The position numbers were made by a program, and so were the translations under genes. The notes beneath the pieces were generated by a model. It was given only the letters and a program-made list of their open reading frames with translations, had not been told where the DNA came from and searched no databases. From Lachnoclostridium phytofermentans (lineage in GTDB: Bacteria > Bacillota > Clostridia > Lachnospirales > Lachnospiraceae), in the NCBI RefSeq assembly GCF_000733755.1, contig NZ_JPOF01000001.1:476001-540000 (forward strand): DNA of 64,000 nt, in the 5' to 3' direction. The number at the start of each line of letters is the position of its first letter. Positions within the stretch are counted from its first letter, which is position 1. Below are positions 8,110-16,880 of the stretch, one piece after another.

Positions 8110-9465
8110 ATGTTTAAGAAGATTTTAGTAGCCAACCGTGGTGAAATTGCAGTTCGTATTATTCGTGCCTGTAGAGAGATGGGGATTCAAACGGTTGCGG
8201 TATATTCTACAGCAGATGAACAAGCACTGCATGCCCAATTAGCAGATGAAGCGATATGTATCGGACCAGCATATGCCAAGGATAGTTATTTAAAGATGGA
8301 GCGAATCTTAAGTGCAACATTGGCTTCTGGTGCTGAAGCGATACATCCAGGTTTCGGTTTTTTAGCAGAAAATAGTAAGTTTGCACAGCTGTGTGAAAAA
8401 TGTAATATTGCATTTATTGGTCCAAATAAAGATGTAATTGATCGCATGGGAGATAAAGCATGTGCAAGAAACACCATGATGGAGGCTAAAGTTCCAGTAG
8501 TACCAGGAACCAAAGAACCACTTCATGAGTTAAAGAGAGCCAAAGTTTTAGCCAATGAAATCGGATATCCGATAATGATTAAAGCAAGTGCTGGCGGCGG
8601 TGGCAGGGGTATGCGAATCGCGCATTCAGAAGAGGAATTTGAGAATTTATTTGAAACTGCTAGGCAAGAGGCAAAAAATGCTTTCGGTGATGATACAATG
8701 TATCTGGAACGATACATTTCTGGTGCAAGACATATTGAATTTCAGATTCTAGCGGATCAGTTCGGCAATGTAGTACATCTTGGGGAACGTGACTGTTCCG
8801 TCCAAAGAAGACATCAAAAGATGATTGAAGAAGCACCATCGGTTGCTCTTAATGAAACTCTGAGAAAAGAAATGGGAGAGATAGCAGTTAGGGCAGCAAA
8901 AGCAGCGAACTATACGAATGCAGGTACAATAGAATTTTTGCTAGATGATAAAGGAAGATACTATTTTATTGAGATGAATACAAGAATTCAGGTAGAGCAT
9001 GGGATTACAGAGCTTGTTACTGGAATTGATTTGATAAAGGAACAAATTAAAATAGCAGCAGGAAAGCCTCTTAGTTTTACACAGGAGGATATTAAAATTG
9101 AGGGACACGCAATCGAATGCAGAATCAATGCGGAGTGTCCGGAACGAGGTTTCTTACCGTCTCCTGGTACTGTAACAGAATTTCATATGCCAGGAGGTTT
9201 TGGAGTTCGTATTGATACGATGTTGTATGAAGGATATATAATTCCTAGGTATTATGATTCCCTGATAGCAAAAGTAATGGTACATGATAAAACAAGAGAA
9301 GAAGCGATTGCTAAGATGCGAGGTGTCCTTGGTGAACTCATTATTGATGGTATTGAAACGAATACTGATTTTCTATATCAATTAATCCAGAATAATGAAT
9401 TTCAAGCAGGAAAGATTACGACTGATTTTGTAGAACAATTTCTTTATAAAAATAGTGTGAAATAA
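8110..9465 (+). CDS. accC: Biotin carboxylase subunit of acetyl-CoA carboxylase
   Basis: AccC uses ATP and bicarbonate to carboxylate the biotin on AccB. The biotin carboxylase N-domain (ILVANRGEIAVRIIRACREMG), the ATP-grasp glycine loop (KASAGGGGRGMRI) and the active-site stretch RDCSVQRRHQKMIEEAPS are all visible, followed by EMNTRIQVEHG. I start at ATG 8110, with GGGGG before it, rather than ATG 8098, where the purine-rich site touches the start codon. The protein is then 451 residues, typical for the family. The gap to fabZ is 27 bp. Confidence 0.95.
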   Translation: MFKKILVANRGEIAVRIIRACREMGIQTVAVYSTADEQALHAQLADEAICIGPAYAKDSYLKMERILSATLASGAEAIHPGFGFLAENSKFAQLCEKCNIAFIGPNKDVIDRMGDKACARNTMMEAKVPVVPGTKEPLHELKRAKVLANEIGYPIMIKASAGGGGRGMRIAHSEEEFENLFETARQEAKNAFGDDTMYLERYISGARHIEFQILADQFGNVVHLGERDCSVQRRHQKMIEEAPSVALNETLRKEMGEIAVRAAKAANYTNAGTIEFLLDDKGRYYFIEMNTRIQVEHGITELVTGIDLIKEQIKIAAGKPLSFTQEDIKIEGHAIECRINAECPERGFLPSPGTVTEFHMPGGFGVRIDTMLYEGYIIPRYYDSLIAKVMVHDKTREEAIAKMRGVLGELIIDGIETNTDFLYQLIQNNEFQAGKITTDFVEQFLYKNSVK

Positions 9466-9474
9466 AAGAAATTT
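9455..9474 (+). repeat. 20-bp direct repeat, copy 1 (over the accC stop)
   Basis: The 20 bases from 9455 to 9474, beginning GTGTGAAATAAAAG, recur exactly at 10520-10539. This copy supplies the last codons and stop of accC; ACAC follows, allowing a weak hairpin with the initial GTGT. Confidence 0.6.
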
Positions 9475-9553
9475 ACACTTCTTATTATCTGGTATCAAAG
9501 GGTGTTATCTAAAAAGCGTAAGTGTGTTAGCGCACAAAGTATGGTTATGAGAA

Positions 9554-9577
9554 GGCGCTAAAGCGCTAGAATAGAGG
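9554..9577 (+). promoter_or_regulatory. Hairpin-RBS element upstream of accD
   Basis: GGCGCTAAAGCGCT, whose GCGC arms pair around a TAAA-type loop, is followed by AGAATAGAGG and then ATG 9583. Apart from one base in the stem it matches the element before fabZ. Confidence 0.6.
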
Positions 9578-9582
9578 TTACA

Positions 9583-10512
9583 ATGGGAATGTTTAAGAAA
9601 ACTGGAAACACGTCGGAGAAAGAAACCAGAAGGAATGAAAAAGTGAAAAATATGATGAATGAGCCACAAGTTCCCGATGGATTGTTTCAAAAATGTGAAA
9701 AATGTGGTGAAATTATTTATGCGGAAGATATAATAGCAAATTACTATATCTGCCCAAACTGTAATAATTACTTTCGAATCGCTCCCAAAACGAGACTTAG
9801 TATGGTTCTGGATAAAGGAAGCTTTATCGAATTTGATGTGGATTTACCAATTAGTAATCCACTTGATTTCCCAGGTTATGAAGCTAAGCTATCTCATATG
9901 AAGTCTGTCAATAATCTTGACGAAGCAATTATAACAGGAGAAGGAAGAATCTGCGGTGCAAGCGTTTCCATCGGTGTTATGGCCTCAACCTTCTTGATGG
10001 GAAGTATGGGCGGAGTAGTCGGTGAAAAAATCACTAGGTTGATTGAATATGCAACTGAGAAACGACAACCGCTGATATTATTTTGTTGTTCTGGTGGAGC
10101 AAGGATGCAGGAGGGAATTATATCTCTTATGCAGATGGCAAAGACAAGTGCAGCCTTAAAACGTCATTCCGATGCTGGATTAATTTATATCCCAATTCTA
10201 ACAGATCCAACTACCGGAGGTGTTGTTGCAAGTTTTGCAATGCTTGGTGATGTGATTCTTGCAGAGCCAGGAGCTTTAATTGGTTTTGCTGGACCACGTG
10301 TAATTGAACAGACGATTGGTCAGAAATTACCAGAAGGATTTCAACGTGCTGAGTTTTTATTAGAGCATGGGTTTATCGATAAAATTGTGAAACGAAGCAG
10401 ATTAAAACAAGTATTATCCTTCTTAATCAAAACAAGTATGAACCCTACTTATGAATCCATCTATGAAGAGGAGGAGCAAGTAGAAACGTCCGAACTAGAT
10501 GAGTTCTTATAG
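9583..10512 (+). CDS. accD: Acetyl-CoA carboxylase carboxyltransferase subunit beta
   Basis: AccD with AccA transfers the carboxyl group from biotin to acetyl-CoA. The N-terminal zinc ribbon is intact (CEKCG ... CPNCNNYF, four Cys), followed by the crotonase-type core with SGGARMQEG and [16 protein letters not shown], which binds the CoA carbonyl. The C-terminus is an acidic tail. Length is 309. Two ATGs lie close together (9583 and 9589); the first has the better-spaced AGAGG. The upstream gap of 117 bp holds the repeat at 9455 and the hairpin element. Confidence 0.95.
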   Translation: MGMFKKTGNTSEKETRRNEKVKNMMNEPQVPDGLFQKCEKCGEIIYAEDIIANYYICPNCNNYFRIAPKTRLSMVLDKGSFIEFDVDLPISNPLDFPGYEAKLSHMKSVNNLDEAIITGEGRICGASVSIGVMASTFLMGSMGGVVGEKITRLIEYATEKRQPLILFCCSGGARMQEGIISLMQMAKTSAALKRHSDAGLIYIPILTDPTTGGVVASFAMLGDVILAEPGALIGFAGPRVIEQTIGQKLPEGFQRAEFLLEHGFIDKIVKRSRLKQVLSFLIKTSMNPTYESIYEEEEQVETSELDEFL

Positions 10513-10519
10513 GAGAACC

Positions 10520-10539
10520 GTGTGAAATAAAAGAAATTT
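10520..10539 (+). repeat. 20-bp direct repeat, copy 2 (after accD)
   Basis: An exact copy of 9455-9474, placed seven bases after the accD stop. Copy 1 spans the end of accC, so this copy looks like a fragment of the accC 3' end; TTTCACG follows and can pair with the preceding CGTG. Confidence 0.6.
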
Positions 10540-10555
10540 TTCACGAAAAGAACTC

Positions 10556-10584
10556 CAAAATAAAATCCATTTGATTTTATTTTG
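10556..10584 (+). terminator. Perfect 12-bp inverted repeat between accD and accA
   Basis: CAAAATAAAATC and GATTTTATTTTG pair perfectly around a CATTT loop, 30 bases before accA. The stem is nearly all A-T and no long T-run follows, so it may be a weak attenuator or an mRNA stability element rather than a full terminator. Confidence 0.4.
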
Positions 10585-10614
10585 TGCTTTTATTATTTGT
10601 GCAAGGAGGTAAAT

Positions 10615-11514
10615 ATGGAAAATAAAATATCTGCTTGGGAACGTGTGAAGATTGCAAGAGGAACAGAACGTCCAACAAGTATAGATTATATAAGTCATAT
10701 ATTTGACCGCTTTTTAGAGTTGCATGGTGACCGTTATTGCCGAGATGATGGTGCAATAGTTGGTGGAATCGCAACGATAGATGGAATACCAGTTACTGTG
10801 ATTGGGCAGCAAAAGGGACGTAATATCAAGCAAAACATGAAACGTAATTTTGGAATGCCAAATCCAGAAGGTTATCGTAAGGCACTTCGCCTTATGAAAC
10901 AAGCGGAAAAGTTTCACCGTCCTGTTGTTTGTTTCGTGGATACACCTGGAGCATTTTGCGGTATCGAAGCTGAGATGAGAGGGCAAGGAGAAGCCATTGC
11001 AAAAAATCTTTATGAGATGTCCGCTTTAAAGACACCAATCCTATCCATCGTAATAGGGGAAGGCGGAAGTGGTGGTGCATTAGCATTAGCAGTAGCAGAT
11101 GAGGTGTGGATGCTAGAAAATGCTACGTATTCCATTCTTTCTCCAGAAGGATTTGCATCGATATTATGGAAAGATAGTAAGAGAGCAGATGAAGCCGCTG
11201 GAATCATGAAAATAACCGGGGAAGACTTATTAGAATTAAAAATTATTGATCAAGTAATTCCTGAACTTTTAATGGAAGAGGCACCCAAGGAAACGTCGAC
11301 ACGTTTCGGTGAGGAGTCGGAACCAATCTCTGAATTTATCACTGATTTAGAGGAAAAGAATGAGGATAACGAAGTTAAAGTTACCTTAAATACAGGTAAT
11401 ATGGAGCATGTTGCGTGGTCATTAAAACAAGAAATATTAGAATTCATTAAGCGTTACTCTGATAAGGGGGAAGCTCTTATAGAAAACCGTTATCAAAGAT
11501 TTCGTAAGTTCTAA
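10615..11514 (+). CDS. accA: Acetyl-CoA carboxylase carboxyltransferase subunit alpha
   Basis: AccA is the second half of the carboxyltransferase. The crotonase-like core carries [45 protein letters not shown] and the [12 protein letters not shown] loop, all hallmarks of the family. The start is ATG 10615, with AAGGAGG four to five bases upstream; an in-frame ATG at 10582 lies within the inverted repeat and has no ribosome site. The length of 299 is slightly short of the E. coli protein, as usual in clostridia. It closes the fatty-acid operon. Confidence 0.95.
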   Translation: MENKISAWERVKIARGTERPTSIDYISHIFDRFLELHGDRYCRDDGAIVGGIATIDGIPVTVIGQQKGRNIKQNMKRNFGMPNPEGYRKALRLMKQAEKFHRPVVCFVDTPGAFCGIEAEMRGQGEAIAKNLYEMSALKTPILSIVIGEGGSGGALALAVADEVWMLENATYSILSPEGFASILWKDSKRADEAAGIMKITGEDLLELKIIDQVIPELLMEEAPKETSTRFGEESEPISEFITDLEEKNEDNEVKVTLNTGNMEHVAWSLKQEILEFIKRYSDKGEALIENRYQRFRKF

Positions 11515-11578
11515 TACTTTTAAAGGATGAATACTATTTTGATATTAAAAATTGTAGGTACATTCAGTACTCTAGTGC

Positions 11579-11620
11579 GAAAGGAGCTTTTAAGTTCCCT
11601 TTCCTTATAGGGTACTTTTT
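11579..11620 (+). terminator. Possible terminator of the fab-acc operon
   Basis: GAAAGGAGCTT pairs with AAGTTCCCTTTC with one bulge and one G-T pair, and a TACTTTTT tract follows about ten bases later. The gap between stem and T-tract weakens the call. Confidence 0.4.
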
Positions 11621-11711
11621 CTTGTTGGTAGGAAATTGCGATACAAGGAAGCAAGTATGGCAAAGGTACTTTGTTCTTACGATAATAGCCACTATAGTTA
11701 TTTTTCTACCA

Positions 11712-11740
11712 TTGACATAATATTACTGATAAGCTAAAAT
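11712..11740 (+). promoter_or_regulatory. Sigma-A type promoter of rubrerythrin
   Basis: TTGACA at 11712-11717 and TAAAAT at 11735-11740 are separated by 17 bp. This is a near-consensus vegetative promoter about 60 bases before the rubrerythrin start. Confidence 0.75.
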
Positions 11741-11751
11741 AATCCTAGAGA

Positions 11752-11766
11752 TTATAATAATGATTC
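11752..11766 (+). promoter_or_regulatory. PerR-box-like operator
   Basis: TTATAATAATGATTC matches 11 of the 14 fixed positions of the PerR consensus TTATAATNATTATAA, with a perfect left half. It lies just downstream of the predicted transcription start, where a peroxide-sensing repressor would block transcription. The identification rests only on sequence similarity. Confidence 0.5.
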
Positions 11767-11801
11767 TCAATTAATGTATTTAACGAAGGAAGGACGATAC
11801 T

Positions 11802-12341
11802 ATGGCTAATTTAAAAGGAACAAAGACAGAAGCTAACCTAAAGGCAGCATTTGCTGGGGAATCCGAAGCAAGAAACAAATACACTTATTATGCAAGTAAG
11901 GCAAAGAAAGAAGGATATGAGCAGATTGCCTCATTATTCTTAGAAACTGCAGAGAACGAGAAAGAGCATGCTAAGTTATGGTTTAAATTACTACATAACG
12001 GTATTGGCGATACTGCGCAGAATCTTAAAGATGCAGCAGCAGGCGAGAACTATGAATGGACTGATATGTATGCAAGCTTTGCAAAAGAAGCAAGAGAAGA
12101 GGGCTTCGATCACATTGCAGATTTATTTGAAGGCGTAGCAAAGATTGAGAAAGAACACGAAGAAAGATACCTTAAGCTTCTTGAGAACGTGGAGAAAGGC
12201 TTAGTTTTCTCTAAAGATGGAGATGCTATCTGGAAATGTAGAAATTGCGGACATATCGTGATTGGCAAGGAAGCTCCACAGATTTGTCCAGTTTGTGCTC
12301 ATCCACAGGCTTATTTCCAGGTGAAGGAAGAAAATTACTAA
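11802..12341 (+). CDS. rbr: Rubrerythrin
   Basis: Rubrerythrin reduces hydrogen peroxide in anaerobes. The N-terminal four-helix domain carries the diiron ligands ([28 protein letters not shown]) and the C-terminal rubredoxin-like domain has two Cys pairs (CRNCG and CPVC) that bind one iron. The 179-residue length is normal. A strong promoter and a PerR-like box precede it, fitting peroxide-induced expression. Electron donors such as rubredoxin or NADH:rubredoxin reductase are not encoded beside it. It is a single-gene unit, with a terminator at 12411. Confidence 0.96.
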   Translation: MANLKGTKTEANLKAAFAGESEARNKYTYYASKAKKEGYEQIASLFLETAENEKEHAKLWFKLLHNGIGDTAQNLKDAAAGENYEWTDMYASFAKEAREEGFDHIADLFEGVAKIEKEHEERYLKLLENVEKGLVFSKDGDAIWKCRNCGHIVIGKEAPQICPVCAHPQAYFQVKEENY

Positions 12342-12410
12342 GATTTAAATCTTAGGATGTAAACTTTGTAATATAATTTGGGTTAAATTAGTTAAGTGAT
12401 AAAAATCATA

Positions 12411-12432
12411 GGGCTGATTTAGCCCATTTTTA
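12411..12432 (+). terminator. Terminator after rubrerythrin
   Basis: GGGCT-gattt-AGCCC followed by ATTTTTAAATT is a compact intrinsic terminator. From here to the GH130 promoter near 12625 I see no gene in about 190 bp. Confidence 0.65.
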
Positions 12433-12624
12433 AATTGATAAGAAAATTATTTGCAATTATCTATTAAGATAAAACTATTAGAAGGAAGCACCTCACCCTG
12501 TTTGGTCATCAAGATAAAAAATCTATGCTTTCATAATGTGACTTCACTCACATATCCAGTGATGGGATGTGTGGCATACAAGGAAAATTAATAAACAAGT
12601 ACAAAAACAATATAAAATACTACA

Positions 12625-12652
12625 TTGTAAACAAGATGGGTTATGTTATATT
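12625..12652 (+). promoter_or_regulatory. Possible promoter of the GH130 gene
   Basis: TTGTAA and TATATT are 16 bp apart, about 50 bases before ATG 12700. Confidence 0.4.
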
Positions 12653-12699
12653 ACCATTACAAATAACTCTCAGGGGTAAGTGATAGGAGAACCACTACG

Positions 12700-13671
12700 A
12701 TGATTATTGGAGAAAATCTACCGAATATTCCATGGCAAGATAGACCAGCCGGATGTACAGATATTGTATGGCGCTATAGCAACAATCCAATTATAAAAAG
12801 AAACCAAATACCAGGTGCAAACAGTATTTTTAATAGTGCGGTAATTGTAAAGGATGGAAAGTTTGTCGGAATATTCCGCAGTGATAACACAGCAATGGAA
12901 CAGCATCTATTTCTTGGGAAAAGCGAGAACGGAATTGATTGGGATATTGAACATGAGCCGTTGCCTTTATATGATAAACAGGGGAATTATACAGGCGTTG
13001 CTTGTGGTTATGACCCCAGAGTGTGTTATATCGAAGATCGTTATTACGTGACTTGGTGTAAGGATTACCATGGACCAACGATTGGTGTGGCATATTCCTA
13101 TGATTTTAAACAATTTTTTCTATTAGAGAATGCATTTTTACCATTTAACCGAAATGGAGTATTGTTTCCAAAGAAGATTCAGAATAAATTCTTAATGCTT
13201 TCCAGGCCTTCCGATAATGGACATACACCATTTGGCGATATGTATCTAAGCCAGAGTCCAGATATGGAGCATTGGGGGTATCACCGATATGTAATGAAGG
13301 CTGAGGGATGGGCTTGGACTAAAATTGGTGCAGGGCCAATTCCGATTGAACTTTCCGATGGCTGGTTATTAATCTTTCATGGTGTAGGAACCACTTGTAA
13401 TGGTATGATATATAGTATGGGAGCCGCTATTCTTGATAAAGAGGAGCCATGGAAGGTAACCTATCGTTGTAAACCATATATCTTTCATCCATCAGAGCTT
13501 TATGAGTGTGTTGGTGATGTTCCAAATGTTACATTTCCTTGTGCAACAGTCCATGATGCAGCTACTGGGCGAATTGCTATTTATTATGGTGCAGCAGATA
13601 CCGTGGTTGGATTAGCGTTTACTCAGGTGGATGAGTTGGTGGATTTTATTAAAAAGAATGCAAAGGAATAA
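12700..13671 (+). CDS. GH130-family beta-mannoside phosphorylase-like protein
   Basis: The 323-residue protein has the five-bladed beta-propeller of family GH130: [19 protein letters not shown] near the N-terminus, then [19 protein letters not shown], where the Asp of YDPRV is the proposed proton donor. Later motifs include [21 protein letters not shown] and the [14 protein letters not shown] loop near the C-terminus. GH130 enzymes phosphorolyse beta-1,4- or beta-1,2-mannosides inside the cell; the exact linkage cannot be read from sequence. No transporter or mannose gene adjoins it, so it appears orphaned, with its own promoter and terminator. Confidence 0.87.
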   Translation: MIIGENLPNIPWQDRPAGCTDIVWRYSNNPIIKRNQIPGANSIFNSAVIVKDGKFVGIFRSDNTAMEQHLFLGKSENGIDWDIEHEPLPLYDKQGNYTGVACGYDPRVCYIEDRYYVTWCKDYHGPTIGVAYSYDFKQFFLLENAFLPFNRNGVLFPKKIQNKFLMLSRPSDNGHTPFGDMYLSQSPDMEHWGYHRYVMKAEGWAWTKIGAGPIPIELSDGWLLIFHGVGTTCNGMIYSMGAAILDKEEPWKVTYRCKPYIFHPSELYECVGDVPNVTFPCATVHDAATGRIAIYYGAADTVVGLAFTQVDELVDFIKKNAKE

Positions 13672-13700
13672 GAATGTAAATATAATTTAGATTCCAGTTT

Positions 13701-13737
13701 GTCGAAGCCATTGATACTTAAATGGCTTCGACATTTT
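13701..13737 (+). terminator. Strong terminator after the GH130 gene
   Basis: GTCGAAGCCATT and AATGGCTTCGAC form a perfect 12-bp stem with an 8-nt loop, followed by ATTTTTC. From here to the subtilase start (about 300 bp) only a 20-bp tandem repeat and a hairpin element are seen. Confidence 0.85.
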
Positions 13738-13850
13738 TCATATAAGATGAACAGTAAATTTTACTTATTATCTGCTTTTGCTTTATTATTAATTTATGTA
13801 CTTATGATCTGCTCTAATCATTATAGAACTGAACTATACTAGAATATATT

Positions 13851-13890
13851 TGAATGAAAGTACGAAGATATGAATGAAAGTACGAAGATA
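13851..13890 (+). repeat. Perfect 20-bp tandem duplication
   Basis: TGAATGAAAGTACGAAGATA occurs twice head to tail. It lies in the spacer before the subtilase gene. Function unknown; probably a replication-slippage product. Confidence 0.8.
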
Positions 13891-14011
13891 TAATGCTAAA
13901 TATGGTTTTAGTAGTAAGATTAGAAAAATAAGAATATATTAAAGATAAGAATTAGAACCAGAGGATAAGTTGAAAAAAGAAATTCATTTTTCAACACCTT
14001 GTTTTGCTATC

Positions 14012-14036
14012 GCGTGCTAATGCACGCAGACGGGAG
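14012..14036 (+). promoter_or_regulatory. Variant hairpin-RBS element before the subtilase
   Basis: GCGTGC-taat-GCACGC is a perfect 6-bp stem, followed directly by AGACGGGAG, five bases before ATG 14042. The layout matches the elements of the fab operon but the tail differs from AGAAT-N-GAGG. Confidence 0.45.
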
Positions 14037-14041
14037 TTTGC

Positions 14042-15790
14042 ATGAATAGCGGAAAAGCAGATAATCAGCTGAATTTAGCACTAGATACAACGAATCGTGA
14101 ACGTGAGCAAACACAAGACTTAGATGTTGGGTACAATCCAGAAACGAGACAATGGGAGTTAATCGTTAAATTTAATAGTAGTTTGCAAAGAGTTGCGGAT
14201 GAATTAGGATTTTTATTCGTAGAATTATTAGGTAATTATGCGATTATTACCATTGATCAGGATAAAATTGATCGATTAGTTGGATATAGTGAGATTGAAT
14301 TTGTTGAGAAGCCAAAACAGTTAACCTTTGAAGTAACGGAGGGCAAGGTAGCTTCTTGTGTTACAGCAGTACAGGCTCCGCCTTTTAATTTAGAAGGGGA
14401 GGGTGTTATTGTAGCCGTTATCGACTCAGGAATTGATTATTCTCATCCAGACTTTAGAAAGGAAGATGGAAAGACCAGAATTATAGGGATTTGGGATCAA
14501 ACAATTCCAGCTACTGAAGATCGTAAACCCCCAGAAGGTTTTGTAGAAGGAACTTTGTACACTGAGGAAGATATTAACGCTGCTCTAGCAATTAACAATA
14601 TGTCGGAACGAATGAGACTCGTGCCAAGTACTGATTTATCGGGGCATGGTACCCATGTTGCCGGAATTGCTGCTGGAACAGGAATTTTATCTGATGGTAG
14701 ATATAAAGGAGTAGCGCCAAAGTGTGATATTTTGGTTGTGAAATTGGGGAATCCAATAAGTAAGTCATTTCCTAAGACATCACAGCTCATGACAGGTGTA
14801 GACTTTGCTGTAAAAACTGCCCTAGCAAGGAACCAGCCGTTAGCAATTAATGTTAGCTTTGGTAATAACTATGGTTCTCATGATGGCAATGCGATTATAG
14901 AAACATACTTAAATACTGCGGCAAATTACTGGAAAACAAATATAATAGTTGGAACGGGGAATGAGGGAGGTAGTAGGACTCATACCGCTGGTATATTAAC
15001 GCCAAATGTAAATGCAGTGGTCGAATTAGTAATTGGAGAAGGGGAAACATCAATTAATGTACAGTTATGGAAGAATTACTTTGATGAATTTGATATCTCT
15101 TTGATTCACCCAAGCGGTAATGTAGTTGGGCCGATTCCATCAATTCTTGGATCACAGCAATTTCAATTAAGACAGACGAAGATATTACTCTATTATGGCA
15201 AACCGATCCCTTCTAATAAAGCACAGGAAATTTATTTTGAGTTAATACCAGTAGATCAGTTTTTAGTATCTGGGATATGGAAAATTGAACTCACACCAAG
15301 AAGGATTATTGCTGGTAATTATAATCTATGGCTTCCTGCTTCTGGTACATTAAGTGGGCAGACTGGATTTTCAAGACCTACACCAGAGACAACATTAACC
15401 ATACCATCCACTGCATCAGGAGTCATTAGTGTAGGAGCATATGATTCCAATACGGATAGTCTTGCCTATTTTTCTGGACGCGGTTTTACCAGAGGAGATC
15501 AGATTGTAAAACCTGATTTGGTTGCTCCTGGGGTGGATATTATTTCAGCTTCCCCAGGGGGTGGGTACTCTGTACGGTCAGGTACCTCCATGGCAACCCC
15601 ATTTGTAACAGGAGCAGCTGCACTGTTAATGGAGTGGGGGATTGTAAAGGAGAATGATCTTTATCTCTATGGAGAGAAGATGAAAGCATATCTAATTAGT
15701 GGGGCAAAGCACTTACCAGCATTTAGAGAATATCCAAATCCAATCGTTGGGTGGGGGGCTCTTTGTGTCAGGGATAGTTTACCGATATAG
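14042..15790 (+). CDS. S8 family serine peptidase (Csp-like subtilase)
   Basis: This 582-residue subtilase has an intact triad: Asp128 in AVIDSGIDYSHPDF, His202 in GHGTHVAGIAAG and Ser516 in SGTSMATP, with the oxyanion Asn307 in GTGNEGG. There is no signal peptide. An N-terminal region of about 110 residues serves as prodomain, and an insert (roughly residues 320-450) splits the catalytic domain. That is the layout of the clostridial Csp proteases, which activate cortex hydrolase during spore germination. Several paralogs usually occur per genome, so the germination role is not certain. The decayed tail of a second copy lies at 20618, beyond an ABC exporter. Confidence 0.88.
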   Translation: MNSGKADNQLNLALDTTNREREQTQDLDVGYNPETRQWELIVKFNSSLQRVADELGFLFVELLGNYAIITIDQDKIDRLVGYSEIEFVEKPKQLTFEVTEGKVASCVTAVQAPPFNLEGEGVIVAVIDSGIDYSHPDFRKEDGKTRIIGIWDQTIPATEDRKPPEGFVEGTLYTEEDINAALAINNMSERMRLVPSTDLSGHGTHVAGIAAGTGILSDGRYKGVAPKCDILVVKLGNPISKSFPKTSQLMTGVDFAVKTALARNQPLAINVSFGNNYGSHDGNAIIETYLNTAANYWKTNIIVGTGNEGGSRTHTAGILTPNVNAVVELVIGEGETSINVQLWKNYFDEFDISLIHPSGNVVGPIPSILGSQQFQLRQTKILLYYGKPIPSNKAQEIYFELIPVDQFLVSGIWKIELTPRRIIAGNYNLWLPASGTLSGQTGFSRPTPETTLTIPSTASGVISVGAYDSNTDSLAYFSGRGFTRGDQIVKPDLVAPGVDIISASPGGGYSVRSGTSMATPFVTGAAALLMEWGIVKENDLYLYGEKMKAYLISGAKHLPAFREYPNPIVGWGALCVRDSLPI

Positions 15791-15827
15791 ATTTACTTGT
15801 TTACTTTCACAAAGTTCTATGAAATCC

Positions 15828-15874
15828 CTTCTTATCATAAATGATCAATTAATATTGGATCTATGATAAAGAAG
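15828..15874 (+). other. Inverted repeat downstream of the subtilase
   Basis: CTTCTTATCATA pairs with TATGATAAAGAAG around a loop of about 22 nt. A diverged copy of the loop and right arm occurs at 20687-20731 after the subtilase remnant, so gene tail and hairpin were duplicated together. Without a T-run it is not a clear terminator. Confidence 0.5.
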
Positions 15875-16062
15875 AGATTCTAGTTATCTTATATGTGATA
15901 TGGGAAAGAAAATAAAAAAGTGCAAAGTTAAGTAATTAGCAAATATAGATACATAATACTAAAATAGACTAATTAATTAGCTGGTGTGACACCACATTAT
16001 ATGAATTATTTCAGTTCTAATATCAATAACGAAACAGATATAACAATTCAAAAACATTTAGT

Positions 16063-16093
16063 CAGCCTGAATGGAGTACAACCAGTCAGGCTG
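16063..16093 (+). other. Stem-loop in a 660-bp region without a clear gene
   Basis: CAGCCTGA pairs with TCAGGCTG, extended by TGG/CCA around a 6-nt loop. It is the only strong structure between the subtilase and the small gene at 16451, apart from the inverted repeat at 15828 and a weak promoter-like TTGCTG / TATTAT pair near 16200. It may end a transcript or be part of a leader. Confidence 0.4.
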
Positions 16094-16450
16094 CTTTATG
16101 TTGATGCTCCTAATGGATTTATAGAAATAAAAAGAATAAACCTCAATTTTCAATCAAGGAAAAGAATAAATTAAAAAAAACTAATAATGGAAAAATATGT
16201 TGCTGATTAGCAAAAATATGATATTATATGTTATATAAAATATGTAAAAGATTACCACTTACCTAATGCTGAAAAAATAGTTTAAAGATTGTCAGCTTAA
16301 TGAAATATAGGATGAAAATCGTTAATTATATGGAGGTGATTCTAAGGTATCAGGAATTGTTATAGCTATAAAGAGGCTGTTGCCTGCCACGAAGGGTATA
16401 AGGCAAACAGATTCACACCAAATGAACCGGACTTATATCGTTTCCGTGTA

Positions 16451-16858
16451 GTGGAAGATGCTACTGATGGAGAGGTAAATACTTCAGTTTTATATCGCAT
16501 GATTTTTAAGAAAAACAGAACGAACATTGAGGAAGGCATACTGGAATTAGAAAGGGTTGTAGAAAAGTTAACTAAAATTCAGAATAACGAAAGAATAGAG
16601 ATAGAGCAGAGAATACTTGCTTCGATCAATGATATAGTGAATAGCAAGGGTGTTGAACTTTATAAATTAAAGTGTTATTTCGGAGAAGGAAAAGTGAGCA
16701 GGCTAGGAGAAATACTTTTGGAATTATGGAAGTCTGTACGTGATGTTATGTATAAAAATATATTAACAAGAAAAGAAAATGGCCTACTAATTCTTACTCA
16801 AAGGATACCTGTGATTGTTGAAGCAGAACGAAATTTGTTGGAGGAATTAACTAAATAA
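16451..16858 (+). CDS. Hypothetical helical protein with damaged or missing start
   Basis: I do not recognise this 135-residue product. It is highly charged and helix-rich, with a likely coiled coil around IEEGILELERVVEKLTKIQ. The GTG at 16451 has no ribosome site, while the frame stays open for 35 more codons back to 16346 with protein-like sequence (EAVACHEGYKANRFTPNEP) but no ATG, GTG or TTG. A good GGAGGTGA lies at 16332 in another frame. A frameshift near the 5' end is the simplest reading. The stop is 22 bases before the first ABC exporter gene, so it was probably part of that operon. Confidence 0.45.
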   Translation: MEDATDGEVNTSVLYRMIFKKNRTNIEEGILELERVVEKLTKIQNNERIEIEQRILASINDIVNSKGVELYKLKCYFGEGKVSRLGEILLELWKSVRDVMYKNILTRKENGLLILTQRIPVIVEAERNLLEELTK

Positions 16859-16880
16859 CAAGATAAATAGGAGATGTGGT

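Noticed and set aside
15986-16174. A 62-codon frame in the gap after the subtilase
   Set aside because: It starts at GTG without a ribosome site, its middle encodes a strong stem-loop (16063-16093), and its composition is not protein-like. I considered a peptide precursor for the ABC exporter, but there is no leader motif or Cys/Ser/Thr-rich core.
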